Positions 17,103 through 26,359 of a stretch of DNA of 64,000 nt are shown here, piece by piece (position 1 is the first letter of the stretch; each line of letters opens with the position of its first letter). Both the position numbers and the translations under genes were made by a program. The notes beneath the pieces were generated by a model. It made no database searches and was not told the origin of the DNA. It was given only the letters and a program-made list of their open reading frames with translations. Source of the DNA: Arcticimaribacter sp002477625 (GTDB lineage: Bacteria > Bacteroidota > Bacteroidia > Flavobacteriales > Flavobacteriaceae); contig OX044358.1 of NCBI GenBank assembly GCA_943846665.1, forward strand, positions 1,302,001 to 1,366,000, given 5' to 3'.

Positions 17103-18152
17103 ATGACTTGGACAATTCAATTAATGGCCTGGTATAAGATACACAAGCGATCTTTTCCTTGGCGCAAAAGCCGCGATCCTTACAAGATTTGGCTTTCAGA
17201 AATCATTTTGCAGCAAACTCGAATAGCTCAAGGGACACCTTATTACCAGTCTTTTATAGAAAACTTTCCCACGGTTGATGCGCTTGCAGCAGCAGATGAG
17301 CAGCAGGTTTTGAAATTATGGCAAGGGCTAGGGTATTATTCTCGCGCCAGAAATTTACATCATACGGCTCAAGCCATTGTTTCGGATTACGATTCTGTTT
17401 TCCCGCACACTTTTTCAGAATTACTTACACTAAAAGGTGTAGGAAACTACACAGCCAGTGCAATTTCCTCTATTTGTTTTGATGAGCCTCAAGCGGTGGT
17501 CGATGGAAATGTGTATCGGGTTTTAGCGCGCTACTTTGGAAAAGACACCCCCATAGACGCTTCCTACGCTTTAAAGGAATTCAAAGCCTTGGCTTCGGAA
17601 TTAATGGGAACGGAGAGCCCCGGCGATTTTAATCAAGCCCTTATGGAGTTTGGTGCCCTTCAGTGTACCCCCAAAAATCCATTGTGTGATCGTTGTCCTT
17701 TTCAAAAGGATTGTGTGGCTTTCAACCAAAACAAAATAGATCAGCTGCCTTTCAAAAAAAATAAAATTAAGGTGACAAATCGATACTTTAATTATTTAGT
17801 CTTTGTTACCCCAGCAGGAAAAACCCTTTTAAGTCAGAGAACGGCTAAAGGGATTTGGCAACACTTATACGAATTTCCTTTGGTAGAAAGTGAGCAATTA
17901 TTGAACTTTGAAGAATTAATAGATGATCCAAATTTGTCGAAGTATACCGATATGAAAGAAGCGACACTTTCTAAAATTAACGAAAATCCAATTAAGCATA
18001 AATTATCCCATCAACAGTTGTATATTACATTTTGGAAAATAAACACAGAACAGCTTTTGGGTGCTGCAATTGATGAAAATAAATTACCTAACTACCCTGT
18101 TCCCATTGTTTTACAAAAATTTATTGAGAATTTTTATAAATCGAAAACATGA
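17103..18152 (+). CDS. mutY: A/G-specific adenine DNA glycosylase
   Basis: It removes adenine mispaired with 8-oxoguanine. In the 349 residues I can place the helix-hairpin-helix LKGVGNYTASAI near 110-121, the catalytic Asp134 in VVDGNVYR, Glu33 in LSEIILQQT, and the [4Fe-4S] cysteines 188, 195, 198 and 204 (C-X6-C-X2-C-X5-C). The C-terminal third is the NUDIX-like 8-oxoG-sensing domain (KTLLSQRTAKGIWQHLYEFP). It is followed by ssb, gldE and gldD on the same strand, an order known in Flavobacteria. Confidence 0.96.
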   Translation: MTWTIQLMAWYKIHKRSFPWRKSRDPYKIWLSEIILQQTRIAQGTPYYQSFIENFPTVDALAAADEQQVLKLWQGLGYYSRARNLHHTAQAIVSDYDSVFPHTFSELLTLKGVGNYTASAISSICFDEPQAVVDGNVYRVLARYFGKDTPIDASYALKEFKALASELMGTESPGDFNQALMEFGALQCTPKNPLCDRCPFQKDCVAFNQNKIDQLPFKKNKIKVTNRYFNYLVFVTPAGKTLLSQRTAKGIWQHLYEFPLVESEQLLNFEELIDDPNLSKYTDMKEATLSKINENPIKHKLSHQQLYITFWKINTEQLLGAAIDENKLPNYPVPIVLQKFIENFYKSKT

Positions 18153-18158
18153 CTTTAT

Positions 18159-18166
18159 TACCTTTG
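18159..18166 (+). promoter_or_regulatory. -7 promoter element (TACCTTTG) of ssb
   Basis: TACCTTTG lies just after the mutY stop, 29 nt before the ssb ATG, and could drive ssb-gldE-gldD independently of mutY. No TTG at the ideal -33 distance. Confidence 0.45.
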
Positions 18167-18195
18167 AATATGTTTAACCTTTTAAATCTATCATT

Positions 18196-18609
18196 ATGAG
18201 CGGAAGCCTTAACAAAGTTATGTTGATTGGTCATCTTGGAGATGACGTAAAAATGCACTATTTCGAAGGAGGGGGAGCAATCGGAAGATTTCCTCTAGCA
18301 ACCAACGAAACCTACACCAAAAAAGCTACTGGTGAGAAAGTCACGAATACGGACTGGCACAACATTATTGTGAGAAACAAAGCAGCAGAAGTTTGCGAAA
18401 AATATTTGAGCAAAGGAGACCGTATTTACGTTGAAGGTAAAATCAAGAACCGTAAATGGCAAGCCGAAGACGGAACTGATCGGTACAGCACCGAAATTAA
18501 TGTGGACGAATTCACCTTTTTGACAACCAAGAAAAGTGCTGAAGGAGCAACACCTTCCGAACAACCGCCAACACAACCGCCTTCGAAAGAAGATGATTTA
18601 CCATTTTAA
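18196..18609 (+). CDS. ssb: Single-stranded DNA-binding protein
   Basis: This 137-residue protein has an N-terminal OB-fold (SLNKVMLIGHLGDD; TDWHNIIVRNKAAEVCEKYL; GDRIYVEGKIKNRKW), a Pro/Gln-rich linker and the acidic tip DDLPF that recruits repair and replication proteins. The family acts as a tetramer. It precedes gldE by 16 nt. Confidence 0.95.
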   Translation: MSGSLNKVMLIGHLGDDVKMHYFEGGGAIGRFPLATNETYTKKATGEKVTNTDWHNIIVRNKAAEVCEKYLSKGDRIYVEGKIKNRKWQAEDGTDRYSTEINVDEFTFLTTKKSAEGATPSEQPPTQPPSKEDDLPF

Positions 18610-18625
18610 TCTAAACTGTAATTAA

Positions 18626-19933
18626 TTGGACCCAGAACCCCTAAGTATTTATTTTTTATCCCTTGCATTTGAGCCTATTATCGGTTTAAAAATAATACTG
18701 TTGGCTTTTTTACTTCTGGGATCGGCTTTGATTTCTGGTGCTGAAGTTGCCTTTTTCTCTTTGACTCCTTCGCTTATTGAAGAACAAAAAGAAAAGTATC
18801 CAAAGAAAATCCAGAAGATTGAAAGCTTATTACAAAAACCCAAAAGATTATTAGCCACAATTCTTGTGGCTAATAATTTTATCAATATTGCAGTTGTACT
18901 CTTATTCGCCTCCTTGGGAGAACTCCTTTTTGGTGGTATTTCGAACGAACTCATTCGACTTTCAATTGAAATCGGAGTGATAACCTTCGTTATTTTACTT
19001 TTCGGTGAAATATTGCCTAAGATTTATGCGAATAAAAACAGCATGCTTTTTTCGAGGTTTATGGTAGGTGCTGTTTATGCTCTGGATCGTAAAATCTTAT
19101 TTTTCATTACCATTCCGATGAGTAAAATAACCTTGTTTTTGGAGCGTAATTTTGGACAACAGTCGAACTCCTTCTCTGTAGACACACTTTCTCAGGCACT
19201 TGAGTTTACAGAGCAAAAAGACACGACAAAGCAAGAGGATCAAATTTTACAAGGCATTATTAATTTCGGGACAACCGACACCAAACAGGTGATGTGTCCA
19301 AGGATTGATGTTTTTGCACTTGAAAAAGAAATGTCTTTTGAAGAAATTCTTCCTTTAATTATTGAAAAAGGCTTTTCTAGAATACCGGTTTACAACGATA
19401 AAATGGATCAGATTGACGGAATTCTATATGTCAAAGATTTAATGCCCAACATCAATTCACCTGGGTTCAAGTGGCAAGAACTTTTGCGCGAACCTTATTA
19501 TGTTCCCGAGAATAAGAAGTTGGACGATTTGCTCAATGAATTTAAAGTAAAGAAAATGCATATGGCTGTTGTGGTCGATGAATATGGTGGAACTTCTGGA
19601 ATTGTAACCCTAGAAGACCTTATAGAAGAAATAGTAGGTGATATTGCTGATGAATTTGACGAAGAAGAATTGGAGTATTCCAAAATAGACGAGAATAACT
19701 TTGTTGTCGATGCAAAAGTGGGGTTAAAAGATTTTTATAAAATCATTCAAATTGAAGAGGTTGAAGCTTTTGAAAAAGCAAAAGGGGAAGCGGAAACACT
19801 GGCGGGTTTTATTCTTGAAATAGCGCAACAATTACCTGTCTTCGGGCAAAGAATTGTTTTCGAAAAAATCATATTTACTATTGAACTCGTCGATAAAAAA
19901 AGGATTAAACAGATTAAAGTAACCCTTCCTTAA
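18626..19933 (+). CDS. gldE: Gliding-motility-associated membrane protein GldE (CNNM/CBS/CorC_HlyC)
   Basis: The 435-residue protein starts at TTG 18626, since no ATG occurs before about residue 140. It has an N-terminal CNNM domain with three to four membrane helices (SGAEVAFFSLTPSLIEEQK), two CBS domains (about 210-330; MCPRIDVFALEK, MHMAVVVDEYGGTSGIVTLEDL) and a C-terminal CorC_HlyC domain. In Flavobacterium johnsoniae GldE is tied to gliding and its overexpression compensates for certain gldD defects. Here gldD follows 25 nt downstream. Confidence 0.9.
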   Translation: MDPEPLSIYFLSLAFEPIIGLKIILLAFLLLGSALISGAEVAFFSLTPSLIEEQKEKYPKKIQKIESLLQKPKRLLATILVANNFINIAVVLLFASLGELLFGGISNELIRLSIEIGVITFVILLFGEILPKIYANKNSMLFSRFMVGAVYALDRKILFFITIPMSKITLFLERNFGQQSNSFSVDTLSQALEFTEQKDTTKQEDQILQGIINFGTTDTKQVMCPRIDVFALEKEMSFEEILPLIIEKGFSRIPVYNDKMDQIDGILYVKDLMPNINSPGFKWQELLREPYYVPENKKLDDLLNEFKVKKMHMAVVVDEYGGTSGIVTLEDLIEEIVGDIADEFDEEELEYSKIDENNFVVDAKVGLKDFYKIIQIEEVEAFEKAKGEAETLAGFILEIAQQLPVFGQRIVFEKIIFTIELVDKKRIKQIKVTLP

Positions 19934-19958
19934 GTCTATTTTGAACTATCTTTACCTT

Positions 19959-20525
19959 ATGAAACAGTTGGTGTTTTTTGGATTTATACTGCTATGCTTA
20001 ATTGGCTGTAACGAAAATACACTTCCCAAACCGAAGGCATATTTGAGTCTAAATTATGCTAAACCTGTTTACAAAAAGGTTACTCACGATTGTCCTTATG
20101 TTTTTGATCTCAACGCATCTGCTGAAATAATTCCTCAAGCTCAATGTTGGAATAAAATCATTTATCCCGAGATGAAAGCAACGGTTTATCTTTCTTATGT
20201 GCCGATAAAGAATAACCTTGATTCTCTTTTGTACGATGCCTATCAAATGCCAAGTAAGCATGTTGGAAAGGCAGAAGAAATCCCAGAACGGGTTTTTCAT
20301 AATCGTGAAAACCGAGTGTATGGAACTCTTTTTAGGGTAGTAGGCGAAGCGGCCTCACAAGTGCAGTTTTTTTTAACAGATAGTACGGATCATTTTTTAG
20401 TAGGATCGCTTTATTTTTATACACGACCCAACTACGATTCCCTCATGCCGGCAGCTCAGTATGTAGAAAATGATCTGATGCGCTTAATGGAATCTTTTGA
20501 ATGGAAAGGAATTTCTGAAGAATAA
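19959..20525 (+). CDS. gldD: Gliding motility lipoprotein GldD
   Basis: From ATG 19959 the protein has 188 residues, with signal MKQLVFFGFILLCLIGC and lipobox LIGC. The mature part (KPKAYLSLNYAKPVYKKV) matches GldD, a lipoprotein required for Flavobacterium gliding and T9SS-linked motility. A TTG start 18 nt earlier is less likely because it would put extra residues before the signal. It is directly after gldE and converges on an HMA-domain lipoprotein gene. Confidence 0.9.
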   Translation: MKQLVFFGFILLCLIGCNENTLPKPKAYLSLNYAKPVYKKVTHDCPYVFDLNASAEIIPQAQCWNKIIYPEMKATVYLSYVPIKNNLDSLLYDAYQMPSKHVGKAEEIPERVFHNRENRVYGTLFRVVGEAASQVQFFLTDSTDHFLVGSLYFYTRPNYDSLMPAAQYVENDLMRLMESFEWKGISEE

Positions 20526-20528
20526 GAT

Positions 20529-20909
20529 TCAGTCTGTTTTTAGATCACTAAAAACATCTACACGCTCGTTTTTTGTCACTTTATATACAGGACCAACACT
20601 TTGAACAACCGTGCTTAACTCTTGATCTTGAATCCAATTTGGATCAAAAACAATTTGCGCAAGCTCGCTTTCAAAACTTACTGTGGCGGATTGGATCCCA
20701 GGTGTAGCCTTCAATTTCTTTTCAATACTAGCAGCACATCCAATAGCACAGGTCATTCCGGTTATTTGGAGCTCACTTTTAACCAAAGCCTCCGTGTTGA
20801 GCACGATTTCTTGAGGCACAGTAACTTCAATCGTTTTTACTTCTGGTCCTTTTTGTTTACAAGAAACAAAGGAAAGGATACAGCACAGTAGGATGGAAAT
20901 TCTTTTCAT
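20529..20909 (-). CDS. Lipoprotein with heavy-metal-associated (HMA) domain
   Basis: The protein has 126 residues: lipoprotein signal MKRISILLCCILSFVSC, then a ferredoxin-like HMA domain with GMTCAIGCAASIEKKL. Here the usual CxxC is C-A-I-G-C (two cysteines three apart), as seen in periplasmic MerP-like proteins of Bacteroidota. It is predicted to bind a soft metal such as copper or mercury outside the cytoplasm. No P-type ATPase is nearby. Confidence 0.8.
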   Translation of the reverse strand: MKRISILLCCILSFVSCKQKGPEVKTIEVTVPQEIVLNTEALVKSELQITGMTCAIGCAASIEKKLKATPGIQSATVSFESELAQIVFDPNWIQDQELSTVVQSVGPVYKVTKNERVDVFSDLKTD

Positions 20910-20985
20910 GGTGTTTTTTTCAAAATTACTAATTTATTAGGAATGCCTTTCCCTAAAAATGATCACTTTTGCAAAAACTTTATGC

Positions 20986-21873
20986 ATGTCAGTAACGTTT
21001 AAAAAGTGGGCGTATCTTTTAGCGCTTTCAATTATCTGGGGGAGTTCTTATATTTTGATTAAAAAAGGACTTGTTGGTTTAACACCACTTCAAGTTGGAT
21101 CATTTCGTATTCTATTCACTACGGTCATTCTTTTAGTGTTTGGGTATAAAACGCTCGAGGGCTTGAGTCGTGAGCAGTGGAAATGGATTGCGCATACTGG
21201 ATTTTATGGCACTTTTTTTCCAACCTTTTTATTTTCCTTCGCTGAAACCGAAGTAGACAGTTCTGTAGCCTCCGTATTAAATGGTCTTACTCCTTTATTC
21301 ACACTACTGCTAGCCTTCTTCTTTTACAAGGTAAAAATCGTTAAAAAGCAAGTTTTTGGAGTTTTGGTTGGCTTTCTGGGAACGCTATTACTGGTAGCCC
21401 AAGAGTTTTCACTCACGACTTCGGGCGATTCAAAGTACTCCTTATTGGTGGTTTGTGCTTCTGTGTTCTATGGTATCAATGTCAATATTTTAAAAGACAA
21501 ACTTTCTGGAGTTTCTCCAATGGGTATTGCCTTAGGGAATTTTTTAATGATTGCTCCAGCTGCACTGCTGATTTTACTTTTCTCTGACTTTAATTGGACT
21601 GGTTTTTATCAAGAAGCAGCAGTAGTGAAGTCCATGGGGTATATTTTAGTTTTAGCTTTATTTGGAACTGCGGTTGCAAAAGTTATGTTCAATAAGTTAT
21701 TGGCACTTTCCTCAGTTGTTTTTGCTGTTTCCATCACCTACCTTCTTCCGATTGTTGCTATCGGTTGGGGACTGTTCGATGGCGAAAACTTTGGCGGCAT
21801 TCAATGGGTAGCAGCTTTCCTAATTATCGGTGGCGTTTACTTGGTGACCGAAACAAAAAAAGCGCCCAAATAG
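20986..21873 (+). CDS. EamA-family (DMT) transporter
   Basis: This is a ten-helix drug/metabolite transporter with two EamA halves (LSIIWGSSYILIKKGL near the start; LFGTAVAKVMFNKLL in the second). I choose ATG 20986, giving 295 residues; the ORF opens at 20959, but the added segment overlaps a promoter-like CACTTTTG. It likely exports an amino acid or metabolite; substrate unknown. Confidence 0.85.
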   Translation: MSVTFKKWAYLLALSIIWGSSYILIKKGLVGLTPLQVGSFRILFTTVILLVFGYKTLEGLSREQWKWIAHTGFYGTFFPTFLFSFAETEVDSSVASVLNGLTPLFTLLLAFFFYKVKIVKKQVFGVLVGFLGTLLLVAQEFSLTTSGDSKYSLLVVCASVFYGINVNILKDKLSGVSPMGIALGNFLMIAPAALLILLFSDFNWTGFYQEAAVVKSMGYILVLALFGTAVAKVMFNKLLALSSVVFAVSITYLLPIVAIGWGLFDGENFGGIQWVAAFLIIGGVYLVTETKKAPK

Positions 21874-21880
21874 GTGCTTT
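21859..21880. terminator. Bidirectional hairpin between the EamA gene and the M16 gene
   Basis: Arms 21859-21866 and 21873-21880 form an 8-bp stem with one G-U pair and a 6-nt loop, flanked by an A-run on the left and T-run on the right, so it can terminate in both directions. It overlaps the EamA stop codon. Confidence 0.6.
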
Positions 21881-21901
21881 TTAATCATTAAATAAATCGT
21901 G

Positions 21902-23968
21902 TTAATTGAAATCTGCAGTATCGATAGCACCATTCAATTCAATAGATTGCGTGATAAAATCGATAGCTTGAGGCCCTAAAGGTTGAGTCGTTTTATGAGG
22001 GAATAAAATTCCATCCACTTCCTTATAGTCACCTAATAGTGTTTCTTGAGTCACAGCATTTCCTTGAATTTCTTGTGTTTCAGAAATCTTAATTTTTAAG
22101 AATGTTTCTTGATCATAGAAAAACGATTTGGTTGCAGAAACAGCCAATTCATAGGTAGCAACGCCATTTACATCAGCAACGCTAGCTTTGATGTTGGATG
22201 GATCTAAACCAAATTCAGCAAAGATATAACTGTCTTTAAGAGCATCTTCTAGTTCTGCTCCGCTCAAGTCAGTGTGTTGACCTTGGGCTTCTGTATATCC
22301 TTTATCTTTATTTACAACTTGTTTTTGCATCACATTCCCCATCATGCTGACCGTTAATAACGATTGCTGTTGGTTCGTTTTTTTGGTTACAACCTCCAAT
22401 TGCATGCCTTGCATTGTTGCTTGTAAAACTTCACTTTTTGAAGTGATGCTTTTTAATTTGTCAAGCCCACCAATTGCATTAAAGTAGTTTTCCAGAATAC
22501 TGGCAGAAGTCACTCCTTCGGGAAGCTGACTCGAATAGTCAGGGCGTTCAGTAGGAGTACCATATGGGTCATAGTACGAGACTTTTAGTGGTTTCCCAAA
22601 AGGAGCTACTTGTTCTAAGTTCTCTAAAACTTCACTTCCTTTTCCAGTAACAAAAATACGAGCCTGATCAAGCTTTATGTGCTTTTTAGTAGCAGCTAAT
22701 ACATCGGCAACTGTTACGGCATTAATTTTTTGTAGATAGGTTTTATAAAAATCTTCAGGAAGATTTTCTGTACGGATGCTCAAGGCATAGCGCGCAATGG
22801 TTTGTGGTTTTTCTAGTGCCAAAACAAAATCACCAACATACTTGGCCTTTGCATTATTCAATTCTTTCTGAGTAACCTCTTCTGTTCTGACTTTCTCTAG
22901 CTCTTTAACCAACTCCACTACAGCACTGTCTGTAACTGCATTTCGAACACTAGCAAATGCACGTAGGCGAGCCCGGGTATATTTATTCGTTTGAAGTCTA
23001 GAATAAGAGCCATAGGTATAGCCTTTGTCTTCTCTAAGATTTAGAAATAAACGGGCTTCTCCACCACCACCAAGTATCCTGTTTCCTAAAAGCATCGGAA
23101 AATAGTCGGGATGTGTTTTTTTAATGGAATTTGTAAAGGCTACAGAAACTTCGGATTGAACTGCATTATTCATCTCCGTAAAATGAATGTCTAATTCAGA
23201 ACTATTTTTTGCGGGTTCAAATGCATAGGCACTTGGAACATCCCCTTTCCATCTTTTGAAGAGTTTAGTAACTTGTTTTTTTACAGTTTTAAAGTCTACA
23301 TCTCCAATAATAACTAAATAAGCATTTTTAGGATTGTAGTTAGAAGCGTAGTATTTTTTTACATCCTCTAAACTGAGTTTAGATACGGTTTCAATTTTAG
23401 TGTATTCTCCGTAGGGGTGATTAGCGCCGTAGGTAATTAAGTTTTCTACTCTTTGAGCAGCTGCGGGGACACTTTTTTCGTTGGACTTTATCCCTTCGAT
23501 TAGCTTTTCTTTTTCTTTTTCAAATTCCTCATTCAAAAAATTAGGATTGAGTGCAGCATCAGCCATGAGTTCCAAAACTCGAGGAAAGTAACGAGATAGA
23601 GAAGCTGCAAAAGCACCCGACGAACCAAAACTTAGAGAGGCTCCCATGAAATCAACTTCTTCTTCAAAATCATTTTTTGCGATGTTGGTAGAACCTTTAC
23701 CCAACATGCTCCCTAATAAATTGTTTGCACCTGCTAAGTCTCCTTCGAAAATTGGTGGGTTATCGATGTTCAAAGTAACAGAAACACGAGGCAGTTTATG
23801 ATTTTCAACGACCATTACGGTCATTCCATTTTTTAAAGTAAAATTTTGTGGTTCGTCCAATTGAATTTCTGGAGCGGGTCCAGGGCTTGGTTGAACACTT
23901 CGGTCGATCTGAGCTGCAAGGCCAGAAAGACTAAAAAGGGCGATATATAGAATGTATATTTTTTTCAT
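21902..23968 (-). CDS. M16 peptidase-like subunit lacking HxxEH, with C-terminal LolA-like domain
   Basis: The 688-residue protein starts with a signal peptide (LFSLSGLAAQ) and carries two M16 halves (about 35-480). The zinc motif region reads LLGSMLGKGSTN instead of HxxEH, so it should be catalytically dead and act as partner of the active subunit encoded 15 nt upstream. Residues about 500-688 form an extra domain resembling outer-membrane lipoprotein-sorting (LolA/DUF4292-like) folds (YTEAQGQHTDLSGAELEDAL; GDYKEVDGILFPHKT). The pair likely works in the periplasm on peptides. Confidence 0.85.
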   Translation of the reverse strand: MKKIYILYIALFSLSGLAAQIDRSVQPSPGPAPEIQLDEPQNFTLKNGMTVMVVENHKLPRVSVTLNIDNPPIFEGDLAGANNLLGSMLGKGSTNIAKNDFEEEVDFMGASLSFGSSGAFAASLSRYFPRVLELMADAALNPNFLNEEFEKEKEKLIEGIKSNEKSVPAAAQRVENLITYGANHPYGEYTKIETVSKLSLEDVKKYYASNYNPKNAYLVIIGDVDFKTVKKQVTKLFKRWKGDVPSAYAFEPAKNSSELDIHFTEMNNAVQSEVSVAFTNSIKKTHPDYFPMLLGNRILGGGGEARLFLNLREDKGYTYGSYSRLQTNKYTRARLRAFASVRNAVTDSAVVELVKELEKVRTEEVTQKELNNAKAKYVGDFVLALEKPQTIARYALSIRTENLPEDFYKTYLQKINAVTVADVLAATKKHIKLDQARIFVTGKGSEVLENLEQVAPFGKPLKVSYYDPYGTPTERPDYSSQLPEGVTSASILENYFNAIGGLDKLKSITSKSEVLQATMQGMQLEVVTKKTNQQQSLLTVSMMGNVMQKQVVNKDKGYTEAQGQHTDLSGAELEDALKDSYIFAEFGLDPSNIKASVADVNGVATYELAVSATKSFFYDQETFLKIKISETQEIQGNAVTQETLLGDYKEVDGILFPHKTTQPLGPQAIDFITQSIELNGAIDTADFN

Positions 23969-23983
23969 TTCTTGAAGAATTTA

Positions 23984-25297
23984 TTATTTGGAAGATTCAG
24001 GTAAATAATCGAGAACCAAACGCTGGTTTGGATTCAGATACTTTTTGGCAACAGCTTGAATTTCTTCTCGGCTGATGGATCGATAGATTTCAATTTCTGA
24101 ATTGATCAAGTTTGTGTCTTTATAAAAGGCATAATATTCAGCTAAAGAGTTTGCAATCCCTTCTACAGAAGAATTAGAATCCACAAAATTAGTCTCAAAT
24201 TTATTTTGAAGTTTTTGGTAATCCTTTTCAGAAATTAAGTCTTCTTGGATTTTCACAACTTCCTCATCAATTTCGGAAATGATACTTTCAAGTGATGTTT
24301 CGCTCAAGGGCAAACCAAAAATAAGATACATTCCGTAATCTTCTTGACTTACGTTAAAAGCTCCAACCTGAAGTGCCATTTTCTTTTCATCAACCATTTT
24401 TCGGTATAGTTTTGATGAATTTCCGTCACTCAAATAAGTTGAGATCATGTCCAAAACTTTGGAGTCACGTGTTTTGATAGAAGGCATTCGATAAGCTGCT
24501 ACAACTGCTGGTATTTGTATGTTGGAATCATAGGCCTTGGCTTCGATTGTTTCGGTAATAGGATCTTCTTGTTCTGCAACACGATCAACATCTGCTCCTC
24601 TTGGGATAGCACCAAAGTAATCAGCGATCATTTTTTTGGTAGCATCGATTTGAATATCTCCAGCAACAACTAAGATAGCATTGTTGGGCACATAATATTT
24701 TTTGTTAAATGCTAAAAACTCCTCTAAAGAAGCCGCATCTAAATGATCCATTTCACCGATTGTGGTGTGTTTATAAGGATGTTTTACAAAAAGGTTCTTC
24801 TTTACATTTTCAAAAAACTTCCCGTAAGGGCTGTTATCTACCCGAAGTCTTTTCTCTTCCTTTACAACTTCGTTTTGAGTGTCAACTCCTATTTTATTGA
24901 TGATTGGATGTAGCATACGCTCCGATTCTAACCAAAGACCTAATTCGAGGTTATTTGACGGGAATACCTCATAATAATAGGTGTAATCGTCGTTGGTGTA
25001 TGCATTATTCTTTCCACCATTTGATGAAACGATGCTGAACCATTCGCCACGTCCAATGTTTTTTGTTCCTTCAAAGAGTAGGTGTTCAAAAAAGTGAGCA
25101 AAGCCCGTGCGATCTGCTAACTCGTCTTTTGCGCCCACATGATAAAGTACCGAGGTGGTTACAACCGGAGCTGCATTGTCTTGATGTAAAATCACATGAA
25201 GACCATTGTCCAGATCATATTCTGTAAAAGAAACTTCTTGTGCCTGGACGCTAACAAAAAGAAGGCTTAAAATGAGGTAAACGGCATATTCTTTCAT
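23984..25297 (-). CDS. M16 zinc peptidase (insulinase family), active subunit
   Basis: Start at ATG 25297 (MKEYAVYLILSLLFVSVQAQ, a signal peptide) gives 437 residues; a longer ORF to 25324 adds nine residues before the signal and is unlikely. The inverted zinc motif HFFEH is followed about 75 residues later by EVVKEEKRLR, supplying the third ligand Glu. This active subunit pairs with the pseudo-subunit just downstream. The pair is expected to be periplasmic. Confidence 0.93.
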   Translation of the reverse strand: MKEYAVYLILSLLFVSVQAQEVSFTEYDLDNGLHVILHQDNAAPVVTTSVLYHVGAKDELADRTGFAHFFEHLLFEGTKNIGRGEWFSIVSSNGGKNNAYTNDDYTYYYEVFPSNNLELGLWLESERMLHPIINKIGVDTQNEVVKEEKRLRVDNSPYGKFFENVKKNLFVKHPYKHTTIGEMDHLDAASLEEFLAFNKKYYVPNNAILVVAGDIQIDATKKMIADYFGAIPRGADVDRVAEQEDPITETIEAKAYDSNIQIPAVVAAYRMPSIKTRDSKVLDMISTYLSDGNSSKLYRKMVDEKKMALQVGAFNVSQEDYGMYLIFGLPLSETSLESIISEIDEEVVKIQEDLISEKDYQKLQNKFETNFVDSNSSVEGIANSLAEYYAFYKDTNLINSEIEIYRSISREEIQAVAKKYLNPNQRLVLDYLPESSK

Positions 25298-25429
25298 GGT
25301 GTATTGATTAGATTTATACTGCATAAGTAGTACAAAGTATTAAAATGTTACAACAATTTAAAATTTTAGCCTTTTAAGTTTGCATCAAAAGGAGTTATTA
25401 TTCATTAAATAAAGTAACTTTATTATACC

Positions 25430-26356
25430 ATGAGAATTATTGAACTCTTTACACGCTCCTTTCCTTTTTTGGTTACGGGTTGTGCTTTAATCGCCTTAGT
25501 ATACCCTCCTAGTTTTACTTGGTTTTCAGGCCCGTGGATAACCTATGGTTTGGGAGGCATTATGTTGGGTATGGGACTGACCTTACAATGGCGTGATTTT
25601 AATCAAGTGCTTAAAACGCCTAAATGGGTTCTTTGTGGAATTTTATTACAATTTACCATCATGCCTTTTTTAGGCTGGGTTTTGGGCATTTTTTTTCAGC
25701 TACCTCCTTTTTTTGCTGTGGGTCTTATCTTGGTGGCTAGTTGTCCAGGAGGTACAGCATCTAATGTTATTGCGTATTTGGCACAGGCCAATGTTGCCTT
25801 GTCGGTTACGATGACTACAGTTTCTACTTTAGCAGCAATCATCATGACGCCTTTGTTGACGAGTTATTTGTCTGGAAGTTATTTGGAGGTTGACGCATTG
25901 AGTTTGTTTTATAGTACGCTTAAGGTTGTGCTATTTCCAGTTGCCTTGGGCGTTATACTCAATCGGTTTTTGCCCAAACTAACCCACAAAATTGTTCCTT
26001 TTGCACCACCAATTGCGGTTATATTAATCACGCTAATTGTTGCGAGTATTATAGGTCAGGGTAAAGAAATCATCTTGAATTCGGGCATTCAACTTCTTGG
26101 GGCAATTTTGATTTTACATTTATTGGGGTTCCTATTGGGTTATCTTGTGTCTAAAATGATTTTTAAAAACGAAGCGGTTAGTAGAACCATAGCCATTGAA
26201 GTGGGGATGCAAAATTCTGGTTTAGGAGCAGTACTGGCACGAGAAAATTTTATCAATCCAGCAACCGCAATTCCATCAGCAATCTCCAGTTTGGTGCATT
26301 CTATTTATGGCAGTATATTTGCTTCAATAGCAAATAAATTGGACAACAAAAGATAG
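25430..26356 (+). CDS. Bile acid:sodium symporter family (BASS) transporter
   Basis: A 308-residue integral membrane protein of about ten helices. GLTLQWRDF and the VASCPGGTASNVIAYLA segment are BASS/SBF signatures, the latter near the Na+ site. Family members move organic anions such as pantothenate, pyruvate or bile acids. The thiolase gene starts 3 nt after the stop, but a metabolic link is not shown. A TAACTTTA element just upstream resembles the -7 box. Confidence 0.88.
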   Translation: MRIIELFTRSFPFLVTGCALIALVYPPSFTWFSGPWITYGLGGIMLGMGLTLQWRDFNQVLKTPKWVLCGILLQFTIMPFLGWVLGIFFQLPPFFAVGLILVASCPGGTASNVIAYLAQANVALSVTMTTVSTLAAIIMTPLLTSYLSGSYLEVDALSLFYSTLKVVLFPVALGVILNRFLPKLTHKIVPFAPPIAVILITLIVASIIGQGKEIILNSGIQLLGAILILHLLGFLLGYLVSKMIFKNEAVSRTIAIEVGMQNSGLGAVLARENFINPATAIPSAISSLVHSIYGSIFASIANKLDNKR

Positions 26357-26359
26357 CGT

